DNA of 64,000 nt from Streptomyces sp. NBC_01288 (GCF_035982055.1 NZ_CP108427.1:5145001-5209000), one strand, 5' to 3'. Counted from the first letter of the stretch, positions 1 through 8,514 are shown. The notes: generated by a model not told the origin, from the sequence alone. A program made the numbers and translations.

Positions 1-1373
1 TCCCTCAAGTCCGTGGCCAGCGTGGTGACTTCGCCGGTCGCGGGGTCGTAGCGGCGCAGGGCGTGGTTGTACGTGTCGCTGATCGCGACCGAGCCGTCCG
101 GGAGCGCGGTGACGCCCAACGGGTGCTGGAGCAGCGCCTGTTCGGCGGATCCGTCACGATGCCCGAAGTCGAAGAGGCCGGTGCCGACGGCGGTGTGGAC
201 AGCCCCGTCGAGGTCCACCCAGCGCAGGGCGGACGTCTCGGAGTCGGCCACCCACAGCCGGTCGGCGGTCGCGGCGAGTCCGGAGGGCTGGGCGAACCAG
301 GCCTCGGGTCCGGGTCCGTCGACGAGGCCTTCGTTGGTGGTGCCGGCGGTGACGGCGACGGTGGGGTGGGCGGGGTGGGCGGGGTTAGTCGGGTCCGCGG
401 CGGGGTCGTAGGCCCAGAGCTGATGTACACCCGCCATGGCGATCCACACCTTGCCCTGCCACCAGGCCACGTCCCAGGGGGACGAGAGGCTGACCTCGCG
501 GGCGGGACCCGAGGTGGGCTCGCCCTGCATCCACTGGCGGCCGGTGCCCGCGAGGGTGGTGACGGCGCCGGTGGTGAGGTCGAGCCGTCGTAGCGCGTGG
601 TTCACGGTGTCGGCGACGACCACGGAGCCGTCGTCGAGGAGGGCGAGCCCCTGGGGTTCGTTGAAGGTGGCGGAGTCGGCCGAACCGTCGTGCAGGCCGC
701 GCGCGCCGGAACCGATCCGCCGTACGACGGTCTCCCCGTCCGCCGCCAGCTCGACGAGTTGATGCCGGGTGGTGTCGCTGACCAGGAAGGTGCCGGACGG
801 CAGGGCCAGTGCCTTGCCCGGGAAGCGCAGCACCGTCGGCTCGGGTTCCGGTGCCACGTACGGGCCGTCCCCGCGCCGGAGGGAGCCCTTCGCGGCATGC
901 TCGGTCTCCAACTCCTCCACCAGCCGCTCGATGGCGTGCGCGTGCCCCTCGCCCGCGTGCTGCGCGACGACGTACCCCTCCGGGTCGATGACGACGAGCG
1001 TCGGCCAGGCGCGGACGGCGTACTGCTTCCAGGTCGCCAACTCCGGGTCGTCCAGCACCGGATGCTCCACGCCGTACCGCTCGACCGCGTCCACGACCGC
1101 CTGGTGCTCGGCCTCGTGCACGAACTTCGGCGAGTGCACGCCGATGATCACGACCGTGTCCCGGTGCTTCTCCTCCAGCTCACGGAGTTCGTCCAGGACG
1201 TGCAGGCAGTTGATGCAGCAGAAGGTCCAGAAATCCAGGATGACGATGCGTCCCCGCAGGTCGGCGAGGGTGTACCGCTTGTCACCCGTGTTCAGCCAGC
1301 CGCCCTTGCCGGTCAGCTGGGGGGCGCGGACACGGGCTCGGCGGGGAGTCGGGGCGGGGGATGCATCGGTCAT
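1..1373 (-). CDS. Thioredoxin-like / NHL-repeat protein, C-terminus outside window
   Basis: The reading frame opens at ATG 1373 (MTDASPAPTPRRARVRAP) and stays open to the window edge, so at least 457 codons are present and the end is missing. Residues about 25-170 form a thioredoxin/TlpA-like domain with the redox motif CCINC in FWTFCCINCLHVLDELRE and later AWPTLVVIDPEGYV. After about residue 190 come repeated NHL beta-propeller blades, for example EPQGLALLDDGSVVVADT, QPSGLAATADRLWVADSE and HPLGVTALPDGSVAISDT. The architecture is that of bacterial relatives of NHLRC2. It has no signal peptide and is probably cytosolic. A thiol-redox role is inferred from the fold; the substrate is unknown. 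Confidence 0.9.
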   Translation of the reverse strand, partial: MTDASPAPTPRRARVRAPQLTGKGGWLNTGDKRYTLADLRGRIVILDFWTFCCINCLHVLDELRELEEKHRDTVVIIGVHSPKFVHEAEHQAVVDAVERYGVEHPVLDDPELATWKQYAVRAWPTLVVIDPEGYVVAQHAGEGHAHAIERLVEELETEHAAKGSLRRGDGPYVAPEPEPTVLRFPGKALALPSGTFLVSDTTRHQLVELAADGETVVRRIGSGARGLHDGSADSATFNEPQGLALLDDGSVVVADTVNHALRRLDLTTGAVTTLAGTGRQWMQGEPTSGPAREVSLSSPWDVAWWQGKVWIAMAGVHQLWAYDPAADPTNPAHPAHPTVAVTAGTTNEGLVDGPGPEAWFAQPSGLAATADRLWVADSETSALRWVDLDGAVHTAVGTGLFDFGHRDGSAEQALLQHPLGVTALPDGSVAISDTYNHALRRYDPATGEVTTLATDLR

Positions 1374-1418
1374 GGATCAAGAGTGCCACTCGCCACTGAC
1401 AGTCACCTCGCCGGGCGG

Positions 1419-2414
1419 TCACGTCGCGAGATGTCCCACGAAGATCCCGACGAGTATCCGGCCGTCCCGCTCGGGGATCGGCAGGGAGAAGTGCACGCGG
1501 TCGCGGTCGTAGAGGCGTTTGCCGTGCCAGTCGCACCGGTAGGTGCCGCCGCCGTGGTCAACGTTGCGTTGCTCCCACGCCTTGGCGTTCTTCTTCGTGT
1601 TGGCGCTCTCGGGGGAGATCTCCAGATCCATCGTGTCAAACCTGCGGATGACCTGGCTCAGGTCGCCGCCGCAGTCGGCCAGTGTCTGGGTGAAGTGGTC
1701 GTTGAGCGCACCGAGGAGCTTGACCAGCCAGGGCAGGACCTCGGCGTAGGAGCCCTTGAAGTGATGCAGGTTCAGGGAGTCGGCGAAGAGCAGCCGGGGG
1801 AACGCGTCCCCGGTGAAGGTGAGGAAGTGGGCGGCCGGGACGGGCTCACGGGTGAGCAGACCTCGCCAGAAGCCCGGGGCGTCCTCCGGTGTCCGCAGGA
1901 CGTGCGCCTTCACCTCGTCGTGGCCCGTCTCCGTGGTCCTTGTGACGGTGAGCCACCCGGACGGCCAGTCGGGTTCCTTGGCGTAGGGAGCGAGCAGGCA
2001 GGACATGGCGCGGCCTTCCGCCGCCCTGGCCAGGGCGTGTGCCGTGCCCCAGGAGGGCTCGCGCCAGGGGCCGTCGGCCACGCGGACCGGCTGGGGCAGA
2101 TCCGCCTCGTCGGGTTCCACGCGCCTGCACTTGCCCAGCAGCTTCTGCAGTCGGACCCGCTTGTCGCGGGGCAGTCCGCCGTCCGGTGAGTAGAGGACGT
2201 CGAACAGGGCGAGGGACGGACGGCATTCGGCTTCGTACGCGGGTTCCATGAGAGCCGCCGTGCGCCCGTCCGCCAGCGGCTCCAATAACTCCGCGAGCAG
2301 GTCGAGGGCGTCCTGGAGATCCGAGTCCGTCAGCTCCCGCCAGTCGAAGCACTCCTCGCCGACAACGACGCGGTAGTCGTCCTCGGCCGTGGCATCACCT
2401 GTCGCGCCGGGCAC
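1419..2414 (-). CDS. Unrecognised 331-residue protein, last gene of the DUF262/AAA cassette
   Basis: I do not recognise a named family. The start is GTG 2414 because GGGGAGG lies 7 nt upstream; it overlaps the end of the AAA ATPase gene by 20 bp, so translation is probably coupled. The N-terminal third is acidic and helical (DWRELTDSDLQDALDLLAELLEPL). The middle has AHFLTFTGDAFPRLLFADSL, and residues about 255-331 hold a compact conserved-looking tail: ESANTKKNAKAWEQR, then RCDWHGKRL, RVHFSLPIPERDGR and VGIFVGHL. Tails of this kind (NTK..., RIHF, IGYIGKHL) recur in my memory in uncharacterised proteins encoded with AAA ATPases in defence islands. There is no membrane segment. It may be the effector or sensor of the cassette; this is inference. 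Confidence 0.8.
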   Translation of the reverse strand: MPGATGDATAEDDYRVVVGEECFDWRELTDSDLQDALDLLAELLEPLADGRTAALMEPAYEAECRPSLALFDVLYSPDGGLPRDKRVRLQKLLGKCRRVEPDEADLPQPVRVADGPWREPSWGTAHALARAAEGRAMSCLLAPYAKEPDWPSGWLTVTRTTETGHDEVKAHVLRTPEDAPGFWRGLLTREPVPAAHFLTFTGDAFPRLLFADSLNLHHFKGSYAEVLPWLVKLLGALNDHFTQTLADCGGDLSQVIRRFDTMDLEISPESANTKKNAKAWEQRNVDHGGGTYRCDWHGKRLYDRDRVHFSLPIPERDGRILVGIFVGHLAT

Positions 2415-3519
2415 GGGCAAGCCTCCCCAAGTCGGTCTCGATCTGGTCGAAGAAGCCGCTCGGCCAGTGGCTGAGCTCGCCCTTGTCGTTGATGGCGATG
2501 GGCAGGGTTCGGTCGTGGTCGAAGTAGTGCGTGACCATGTCCTTCGCGGGGAGCGAGCCGTCCTGCGCGACCGCGAGGCGGGCGCCATTGAGGACGTGGT
2601 CGCTATGCGTCTCCACGAGCACCTGCACGCCGCTGCCCGCCACTTGCGCGAGAAAACGGCCCAGCCGGGACTGTCCCGCCGGATGCAGATGGGCCTCCGG
2701 ATTCTCCACGATCAGCAGATCACCCGGCTCGGTGAGCAGTCCGGCGACGATGATCGGCAGGGCGTAGGAGACGCCGAAGCCGGTGTTGGCGGGGCGGATC
2801 TCCTCGCCGCTGAGACCCGTCTCGCCGAAGCGGATCGTCCCGGCCATGATGCCTGCGGCCAGGCGGGCGGTGATGCGCAGCGGGCGGATGATCTCCGAGG
2901 CCCATGCCTCGGCCTGGACCCTCAGCTGCTTACCGGCAGCTTCCGGATGATGCAGCGCCCCCCGGACCTCCGTGCGGGTGCCGACCGCGCGTGACTCACG
3001 CAGCGCCAGCACCTGTGCCGTGAACTCGCCCCGTACCCCCACGCCGATCCGGTCGGGTTCCTCGGCCGACACCGACAGTGTGTCGCGTGGGCCGAGGCGC
3101 TCGGCGCACACGTAGGTGAAAGCAGGGTCCGCGACGCTCGGCCCGATACCGGGAACGTGCGCCACCGGCAGTCGCCGTACGTCGAGGTGCAGAGCCTGTT
3201 CGGCGTCGGGCAGGCCAAAGCCGTACACCCAGGACTCACCGCCCGCACCGCCCAGTTTTACGGTGATCTCCCGCGCGTCGGCCTTCCAGTTCAGTACGTC
3301 GCGGGCCTCACCGAGGGCCAGGCCCAGCGGCCCGTTCAGCCGGACCGTGCCACCCGTCGTACCGGTACCCGACAGGGCCGCCAGCCGGGCCAGCAGCAGG
3401 GACTGGATCACGGTGCTCTTGCCACCGCCGTTGACGCCGGTGAGGACGGTCAGCGGGCGCAGTTCGAACGACTCCGACTCGAACCGCTTGAAGCCCCGGA
3501 TCTCCAGGGAAGTGATCAC
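2395..3519 (-). CDS. AAA/ABC-type ATPase of the DUF3696 family
   Basis: This 374-residue protein starts with GTG 3519 (MITSLEIRGFKRFESES), overlapping the TGA of the upstream DUF262 gene as GTGA. The Walker A motif is GVNGGGKST at about residues 28-36. An ABC/OLD-type Walker B region is LLIVENPEAHLHPAGQ near residue 270, followed by VQVLVETHSDHVLNGARLAV with the switch histidine. The C-terminus (DHDRTLPIAINDKGELSHWPSGFFDQ) is the DUF3696 signature. It lacks a TOPRIM nuclease domain, so nuclease activity would have to come from a partner. Family members sit in defence-like operons with DUF262 proteins. It is expected to be a cytosolic, oligomeric ATPase that controls the neighbouring proteins. 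Confidence 0.9.
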   Translation of the reverse strand: MITSLEIRGFKRFESESFELRPLTVLTGVNGGGKSTVIQSLLLARLAALSGTGTTGGTVRLNGPLGLALGEARDVLNWKADAREITVKLGGAGGESWVYGFGLPDAEQALHLDVRRLPVAHVPGIGPSVADPAFTYVCAERLGPRDTLSVSAEEPDRIGVGVRGEFTAQVLALRESRAVGTRTEVRGALHHPEAAGKQLRVQAEAWASEIIRPLRITARLAAGIMAGTIRFGETGLSGEEIRPANTGFGVSYALPIIVAGLLTEPGDLLIVENPEAHLHPAGQSRLGRFLAQVAGSGVQVLVETHSDHVLNGARLAVAQDGSLPAKDMVTHYFDHDRTLPIAINDKGELSHWPSGFFDQIETDLGRLARARRDR

Positions 3520-4701
3520 CGGCCGGCTCCCGCGTCCGCGACAGCGGCCTTGAAGCGGTAGTCGACCCGGTTGCGGTCGGCGGTGGAGGAGGTGATCGCG
3601 TTGATGTAGTCGACGTCGACGGTCATCCGCTCGCGGGCGGCCTTCACGATCGCGTCGCGGCGCGCGCGCAGGTCAGCGGTCGTGTGGTCGGAGTCGGCCA
3701 GGGCCATGGACCAGCTCTCGAACAGGGCACGGTTGATCGGGCGGCGATAGTCGTCCCCCTCCGGCCACTTGCGGAAGGCGTGCTCGCCGAAGACAAGGCG
3801 GGCGTGGGACATCGCCCGCTCGAAGGCGGCCTCCAACTCGACCACCCTCCCGTCCGGAACCCTCGTCGGATCGTCCAGCATCTCCGTGGTGTCCATCAGG
3901 AACATCTCCATCACCGGCCGCTCGTGGTACGCCGAGACCCCCCCCCTTCAGCCAGAAGGCGGCGAACCGCAGCGCCATCTCACGGTCGTTCATCCGGATG
4001 TGGTTGGTGAGCCGACCTCCGGTGGCCTTGGCGAAGGCATCCGTGTGGGTCATCCGGTGCAGGGTGTCCCGGCTGCGCCGACTGCTCATGCAGTGCCGGA
4101 TCTCCTGGCCGTTGAGCGGGGTTCCGCCGGTGTTGATCCGCTTGAAGATCTCGTACGTGACCCCGCGCGGTGTCGTCGGGTCGATTACGTTGACGATCAG
4201 CTGGGTGTTATTGATCCGCCGCTGGAACGGCACAGGGAGATCACTGAAGCGCAGGTCCTTCAGGTCGTCCAGGTGCTCCAGCTTCCCGAGGGCGAAGCCG
4301 TCCGCCTCTCCGCCCCGGACGAACGCGTGCAGCGTGGACAGCCGCTGAAGGCCGTCGACGACCCGGAACGATCCGTCCACGTCCTCGGCGAAGTAGAACG
4401 CCGGTAGCGGGATCTGCAGCAGCAGGGACTCGACCAGCAGAGACTTCTGGTCAGCGCGCCAGACCTGCAACCGCTGGAAGTCCGGAGCGAGTTCGATAGA
4501 GCCCTCGTCGATCTGGTCGAGGATGTTGCGCAGGGAGAACTGGCTGGTGTTCACCCTGATCTGGTCGGGGTTCCACGGCCGTTGGATCCGCTCGGTGTCC
4601 CCGCCGGAGTCCTCGACCTCGATGTCCGTGGCGTGTCCTTCGAACACGTCCTCCACGACGTCCGGGGTCGTCTGCGCACCTTCGATTGCCATGCGCGCCA
4701 T
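3516..4701 (-). pseudogene. DUF262 (GmrSD N-terminal-like) protein, frameshifted in a poly-G tract
   Basis: Two consecutive minus-strand frames encode one protein. The first frame (from ATG 4701, or ATG 4692 which has AGGA 8 nt upstream) gives the DUF262 domain: FSLRNILDQIDEGSIELAPDFQR, the nucleotide-binding signature VVDGLQRLSTL, and FKRINTGGTPLNGQEIRHC. It loses the family pattern after RFAAFWLKGG. The second frame resumes with SAYHERPVMEMFLMDTTEML and ends in the family C-terminus (RNRVDYRFKAAVADAGAGR) at 3516. The break lies in a 9-base G run (C run on +, 3938-3946); 8 G would restore one frame of about 394 residues. DUF262 is the NTP-sensing half of GmrSD-type systems; no DUF1524 HNH domain follows. 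The shift could be a sequencing error, a phase-variable tract or true decay. Confidence 0.8.
3938..3946. repeat. Nine-base homopolymer at the DUF262 frame break
   Basis: Nine consecutive C on the + strand (G on the coding strand) sit exactly where the DUF262 reading frame switches. Homopolymers of this length are prone both to sequencing error and to slipped-strand mispairing. Confidence 0.9.
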
Positions 4702-4726
4702 CCTAGGGGCGGGTGATCAGGGGGGT

Positions 4727-4750
4727 GGGGGCGTTGCGCCGATCGCCCCC
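4727..4750 (-). terminator. Hairpin downstream of the ATP-binding regulator gene
   Basis: GGGGGCG at 4727-4733 pairs perfectly with CGCCCCC at 4744-4750 across a 10-nt loop. It lies between the end of the ATP-binding protein gene and the start of the DUF262 gene, where a factor-independent (T-poor, actinobacterial) terminator would be expected. Confidence 0.45.
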
Positions 4751-4853
4751 GACGTGCCTCGGCGGTGCATGGTGCTGGCCGGCGGGATGACGGCTGCTGT
4801 TCCGAGTTGTCGGCGTCGGCGGTCGGGAGGCTGTGAGTGGTCTGGCTGGTCGG

Positions 4854-5297
4854 TCATGGTGCCGCTGGCCGTCGTACAGGCGGGTCTGCGGGCAGGTCGA
4901 ACCACACTCCCTTGCCCTCCGGGTGCGGTTGCCCGCCGTACGGAATGTCCGGACCGTGCCCCCAGCAGCCTTCGGTGAGGGCGTCCACCAGGTACAGCCC
5001 CCGGCCACCGCCTCGCTCATCCGGTTCAGCCGTCAACTCCCTTATCACCGGCGGGTTTTCGTCCCCGTCGTACACCACGACCCGCAAACGGTCCTCCTCC
5101 ACCGCCAGCCACAGCACCGTGCCGTCACCGCCCTTCGCGTGGACACAGGCGTTGGTGACGAGTTCCGAGGTGCAGAGGATCGCGTCGTCGACCAGGGCGC
5201 GGTCCAGCTCCAGCGTGCACAGGACAGTGGCGACGAAGTCGCGGGCGATGTGGGGGGAGGTGTCGAGGGGTGGGCAGATGAGGGTGTATGAGGGCAT
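4854..5297 (-). CDS. RsbW-like ATP-binding regulatory protein (HATPase_c_2)
   Basis: This 147-residue single-domain GHKL protein has the N box ELVTNACVHA at residues about 45-54, the G1 region VVVYDGDENPP and the G2 loop ERGGGRGLYLVDAL. It resembles anti-sigma-factor/kinase domains of the RsbW/SpoIIAB type, which are very numerous in Streptomyces and usually occur beside an XRE regulator and a DUF397 protein, as here. It is transcribed divergently from the XRE gene across a 219-bp gap. The role is inferred to be partner-switch-like control of development or antibiotic genes. The ATG at 5297 is preceded by a weak GGAG 10 nt upstream. Confidence 0.88.
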   Translation of the reverse strand: MPSYTLICPPLDTSPHIARDFVATVLCTLELDRALVDDAILCTSELVTNACVHAKGGDGTVLWLAVEEDRLRVVVYDGDENPPVIRELTAEPDERGGGRGLYLVDALTEGCWGHGPDIPYGGQPHPEGKGVWFDLPADPPVRRPAAP

Positions 5298-5516
5298 GGG
5301 GCATCAACTCCGTTGAGGTGATGGGGGTTTGCGTGATCCCGGGCTCGTTGCTGTCCGGCGCCCCGGTGTCGACGGTCGGGGTGGCGCTTCCAACGAGCTG
5401 TGGGCGTGCGGGAGTTGCGGATGGGTGACCATGCGGGCACCCTCCGTGAGTACGTCACGAAGGTACTCGGTATATTTGCAACGCCGCAACCGGGTCAGTG
5501 GAACTGAGGAGATGTC
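5298..5516. promoter_or_regulatory. Divergent promoter region of ATP-binding protein and XRE gene
   Basis: The gap holds an AT-rich TATATT (5471-5476) about 40 bp before the XRE start, a good -10 candidate; its -35 is weak. Half-site repeats GTACGTCACG and GTACTCGG, and GCAACGCCGCAAC, surround it and may be operators for the XRE protein. GAGGAG just before 5517 is the ribosome binding site. Confidence 0.4.
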
Positions 5517-6362
5517 ATGCCGCCGAGGGTCATCCCCACCGCACGTCAGGTACGCCTTGGCGCGGAGTTGCGCAGGTTGCGCGAGGCGGCGGGGCTGGTA
5601 TCCCGTGACGTCGCGGCCTGGCTGGGGACCAACCAGGCGCAGATCAGCAACATCGAGTCGGGGAAGCACGGCATCAGCGAGGAGCGGCTGCGAAGGCTCG
5701 CCGAGCACTACGCCTGCGATGACGCCCGGGTCATCGACGCACTGGTCGACATGGCCAACGAGCGGGACAAGGGCTGGTGGGAGGAATTCCGGGGCGTGGT
5801 GCCTCTCCAGGCTCTGGATCTCGCCGAGTTGGAGCACCACGCGTCGTACGTCCGCACCTTCGAGGTTGTACACATTCCGGGGATCCTGCAGACCGAGGAC
5901 CATGTGCGCAGCGCCTCGGTATTTGCGCAGCCGCATCTTCCCGAGGACGACCGCGAGGCTCGCATCGCTTTCCGGATACGACGCCAGCAGGTACTCAAGA
6001 CCGGAACGCCGTATGACGTGATCATCCACGAGGCCGCGCTACGAATGCGCGTCGGCGGACCCAAAGTCACCCGCGCCCAGTTGGAGCACCTTCTCCAAGC
6101 ATCCGAGCAGGCGAACGTGACGATTTGCGTCATTCCGTTCGTGGCCGACGGCTTCGCTGGTGCGGGATTTCCTCTGCAGTACGTTGGCGGGGTGGTCCCT
6201 CGACTGGACACCGCGCAGATCGACACAACGCACGGCGCCGAGTTCATCGATGCCCCCGCCCAACTGAACCGCTACCGAGCCCGCCTTGAACGAGTCGAAG
6301 GTGCCGCCCTCCCGCCGGAGGCGTCCCTCGACTTCATCCGCCGTATCGCTCAGCAACTGTGA
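5517..6362 (+). CDS. WhiJ-type XRE-family regulator with DUF5753 sensor domain
   Basis: The protein has 281 residues. Residues about 10-65 form an HTH_31/XRE domain (LRRLREAAGLVSRDVAAWLG, then QAQISNIESGKHGISEERLRRL). The rest is the DUF5753 domain, recognised by the invariant WWEEFRGVVP region, VVHIPGILQTEDHVRS, and the late IDAPAQLNRYRARLERVE. Such proteins are DNA-binding partners of DUF397 proteins in the WhiJ developmental regulatory family of Streptomyces. The DUF397 gene follows 10 bp downstream, so the two are surely cotranscribed. The ATG has a strong GAGGAG ribosome site. The ligand is unknown. Confidence 0.93.
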   Translation: MPPRVIPTARQVRLGAELRRLREAAGLVSRDVAAWLGTNQAQISNIESGKHGISEERLRRLAEHYACDDARVIDALVDMANERDKGWWEEFRGVVPLQALDLAELEHHASYVRTFEVVHIPGILQTEDHVRSASVFAQPHLPEDDREARIAFRIRRQQVLKTGTPYDVIIHEAALRMRVGGPKVTRAQLEHLLQASEQANVTICVIPFVADGFAGAGFPLQYVGGVVPRLDTAQIDTTHGAEFIDAPAQLNRYRARLERVEGAALPPEASLDFIRRIAQQL

Positions 6363-6372
6363 AAGGTATGCC

Positions 6373-6564
6373 GTGTCTCAGACTCTCCGCTGGCAGAAAT
6401 CGTCGTTCTCAGGAGGAGACGATGACACCAACTGCCTGGAGATAGCCGCCGCCCTCACCACGCTCCACCTCCGCGAGAGCGACGAGCCCGCCACCCTCCT
6501 CTCACCCACCCCCACCGCCCTGAACGCCCTACTCACCGCAATGAAGGGTCAGTTCAAGGTGTGA
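6373..6564 (+). CDS. DUF397 small regulatory protein
   Basis: The 63-residue protein starts at GTG 6373 with GAAAGG 6 nt upstream. It shows the family core LRWQKSSFSGGDDDTNCLEIA followed by a short beta-rich tail. DUF397 proteins are small partners of WhiJ-like XRE regulators and probably modulate their DNA binding. Its last 16 bases overlap the end of the convergent cupin gene. Confidence 0.9.
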   Translation: MSQTLRWQKSSFSGGDDDTNCLEIAAALTTLHLRESDEPATLLSPTPTALNALLTAMKGQFKV

Positions 6565-6965
6565 CCCGTCGTCGCGTCCACGTGGGCCGGGATCTCCTCA
6601 TGCTGGTCGCCGACCGTGAGCGTGCCGGTCGGTTCGAGGACGAGGATCTCCGACGGGACCGGGGCGTACGGCTTGTGTTCCGTGCCGCGGGGGACCGTGA
6701 AGACGGAGCCCTTGGGGAGGACGACTGTGCGCTCGCCCGAACCCGAGCCCGCCGACTCCCGTAGGGCGATGTGCAGTTCGCCGTCCAGGACCAGGAAGAA
6801 CTCGTCGGTGTGGTCGTGGGTGTGCCAGAGGTGTTCGCCCTCGACCTTGGCGACGCGGACGTCGTAGTCGTTGACGGTGGTGACGATGCGGGGGCTCCAC
6901 CGGTCGCTGAAGGAGGCGAGGGCGGCGGGGAGGGAGATGGGTTCCGTGGTGGTCATGCCAGTCAT
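6549..6965 (-). CDS. Cupin-domain protein
   Basis: This 138-residue single cupin has the metal-binding motif 1 residues in HLWHTHDHTDEFFLVLDGE (HxHx4E pattern) and motif 2 in PKGSVFTVPRGTEHKPYAP. It resembles small mannose-6-phosphate-isomerase-like cupins with no assigned substrate. ATG 6965 and ATG 6956 are both possible starts, and neither has a clear ribosome site. It is divergent from the GlxA-type regulator 44 bp away and might be its target. Confidence 0.88.
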   Translation of the reverse strand: MTGMTTTEPISLPAALASFSDRWSPRIVTTVNDYDVRVAKVEGEHLWHTHDHTDEFFLVLDGELHIALRESAGSGSGERTVVLPKGSVFTVPRGTEHKPYAPVPSEILVLEPTGTLTVGDQHEEIPAHVDATTGHTLN

Positions 6966-7009
6966 CGTCGGGGGTGGTCGGGCCGCCGTACGAGTGCTAG
7001 GAATCGCAC

Positions 7010-8026
7010 ATGCCGCAAGGATCCTCTCAGCCTCAGCGTCCTCCGTCGCGGCCCCACCGTGTCGCCGTGATCGTCGACGAGGGCACCAATCCCTTCGAGG
7101 TCGGTGTCGCCACCGAGCTGTTCGGGTTGCCCCGGCCCGAACTCGGCCTGCCCGGGCCGCTGTACGAGGTGCTGGTGTGCACGCCCGCGCGTGAGGTGCG
7201 GATGAACCACGGGTTCTTCACCCTCACCGGGGCGCACGGTTTGGATGGGGTGGATACGGCGGACACCCTGGTCGTGCCGGGTCGGCCCGACAACGTCGTA
7301 CCGCGCGGGGCCGCCGTGCTCGACGCCATCCGGCGCACCCACGCGCGCGGGGCGCGTGTCATGAGCCTGTGTACCGGGAGCTTCGCGCTCGCGGAGGCGG
7401 GGCTGCTGGATGGGCGCCGGGCGACCACGCACTGGATGTGGGCCGACCGTTTCCGCGCCCTGCACCCGCGCGTGCGGCTCGAACCGGACGTCCTCTTCGT
7501 GGACGACGGGGACATCCTCACCGCCTCCGGGAGCGCCGCCGCGCTCGACCTCGGGCTGCATGTCATGCGGCGGGACCATGGCGCCGAGATCGCCAACGCT
7601 GTGTCCAGGAGGCTCGTTTTCGCGGCCCATCGGGACGGCGGGCAACGGCAGTTCGTGGAGCGGCCGTTGCCCGATGTGCCCGACGAGTCGCTCGCGCCGC
7701 TGCTCGCGTGGGCGCAGGGGCGGTTGGGCGAACCGCTGACGGTGGCCGAGCTGGCCGCCCGCGCCGCCGTCTCCCCCGCGACCCTGCACCGGCGCTTCCG
7801 TTCGCAGCTCGGGACGACGCCGCTGGCGTGGCTGACCGGGGAGCGGGTGGCGCTGGCGTGCCGGCTGATCGAGCGCGGGGAGGAACGGCTGGACGTGGTC
7901 GCCGCGAGGTGCGGTCTGGGGACCGGGGCGAACCTGCGGGTACGGCTGCGGAAGGAGACCGGATTGAGCCCGTCGGCCTATCGGCGGCGTTTCGGACCGG
8001 TTGCCGGGGAAGCCGTAATGTCATGA
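7010..8026 (+). CDS. GlxA-type AraC-family transcriptional regulator
   Basis: The 338-residue protein has a DJ-1/PfpI-like N-terminal domain (VAVIVDEGTNPFEVGVATELFG; nucleophile-elbow-like VMSLCTGSFALAEAGLLDG around residue 125) and a C-terminal AraC HTH pair (EPLTVAELAARAAVSPATLHRRFRS and LDVVAARCGLGTGANLRVRL). GlxA-type proteins are transcriptional regulators that keep the glutaminase-amidotransferase fold without a full triad. Its stop overlaps the next gene as ATGA, so the two form an operon. Confidence 0.92.
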   Translation: MPQGSSQPQRPPSRPHRVAVIVDEGTNPFEVGVATELFGLPRPELGLPGPLYEVLVCTPAREVRMNHGFFTLTGAHGLDGVDTADTLVVPGRPDNVVPRGAAVLDAIRRTHARGARVMSLCTGSFALAEAGLLDGRRATTHWMWADRFRALHPRVRLEPDVLFVDDGDILTASGSAAALDLGLHVMRRDHGAEIANAVSRRLVFAAHRDGGQRQFVERPLPDVPDESLAPLLAWAQGRLGEPLTVAELAARAAVSPATLHRRFRSQLGTTPLAWLTGERVALACRLIERGEERLDVVAARCGLGTGANLRVRLRKETGLSPSAYRRRFGPVAGEAVMS

Positions 8027-8514
8027 GATTCCTCGTACGCGATCGGATCCTCGGCTTTGGTGAGGATTACTGGATCGAGGACCAGAACGGCAACAAGGTG
8101 TTCCTGGTCGACGGCAAGGCCATGCGCATCCGGGACACCTTCGAGCTGAAGGACACGCACGGGCGCGTGCTCATCGACATCCACAAGAAGATGCTCGCCC
8201 TGCGCGACACGATGGTCATCGAACGGGACGGTGAGCCCCTGGCGACCATCAGACACAAGCGGTTCTCCCTGCTGCGCAACCACTACAAGGTGTCCCTGGT
8301 CGACGGCACCGAACTCGACGTCAGCGGCAAGATCCTCGACCGCGAGTTCGGCGTCGACTACGACGGCGAGCTGCTCGCGCAGATCTCCCGGCGCTGGCTG
8401 CACATCCGGGAGACCTACGGCGTCGACATCGTCCGGGAGGACGCGGACGCGGCGCTGCTGATCGCGGTGGCGGTGTGCGTGATCCACCTGGCGGAGAAGG
8501 AGCGGGAGGACTAG
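8023..8514 (+). CDS. LURP-one-related (LOR/scramblase-like) family protein
   Basis: The 163-residue protein starts at ATG 8023, overlapping the upstream stop by 4 bp. It has the Tubby/LOR beta-barrel pattern: MRFLVRDRILGFGEDYWIED, VFLVDGKAMRIRDTFELKD, GRVLIDIHKKMLALRDTM, and a hydrophobic C-terminal helix ALLIAVAVCVIHLAEKE filling the barrel. The family (YxjI-type) has no firm biochemical role. The protein is probably cytosolic or membrane-associated. Confidence 0.88.
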   Translation: MRFLVRDRILGFGEDYWIEDQNGNKVFLVDGKAMRIRDTFELKDTHGRVLIDIHKKMLALRDTMVIERDGEPLATIRHKRFSLLRNHYKVSLVDGTELDVSGKILDREFGVDYDGELLAQISRRWLHIRETYGVDIVREDADAALLIAVAVCVIHLAEKERED

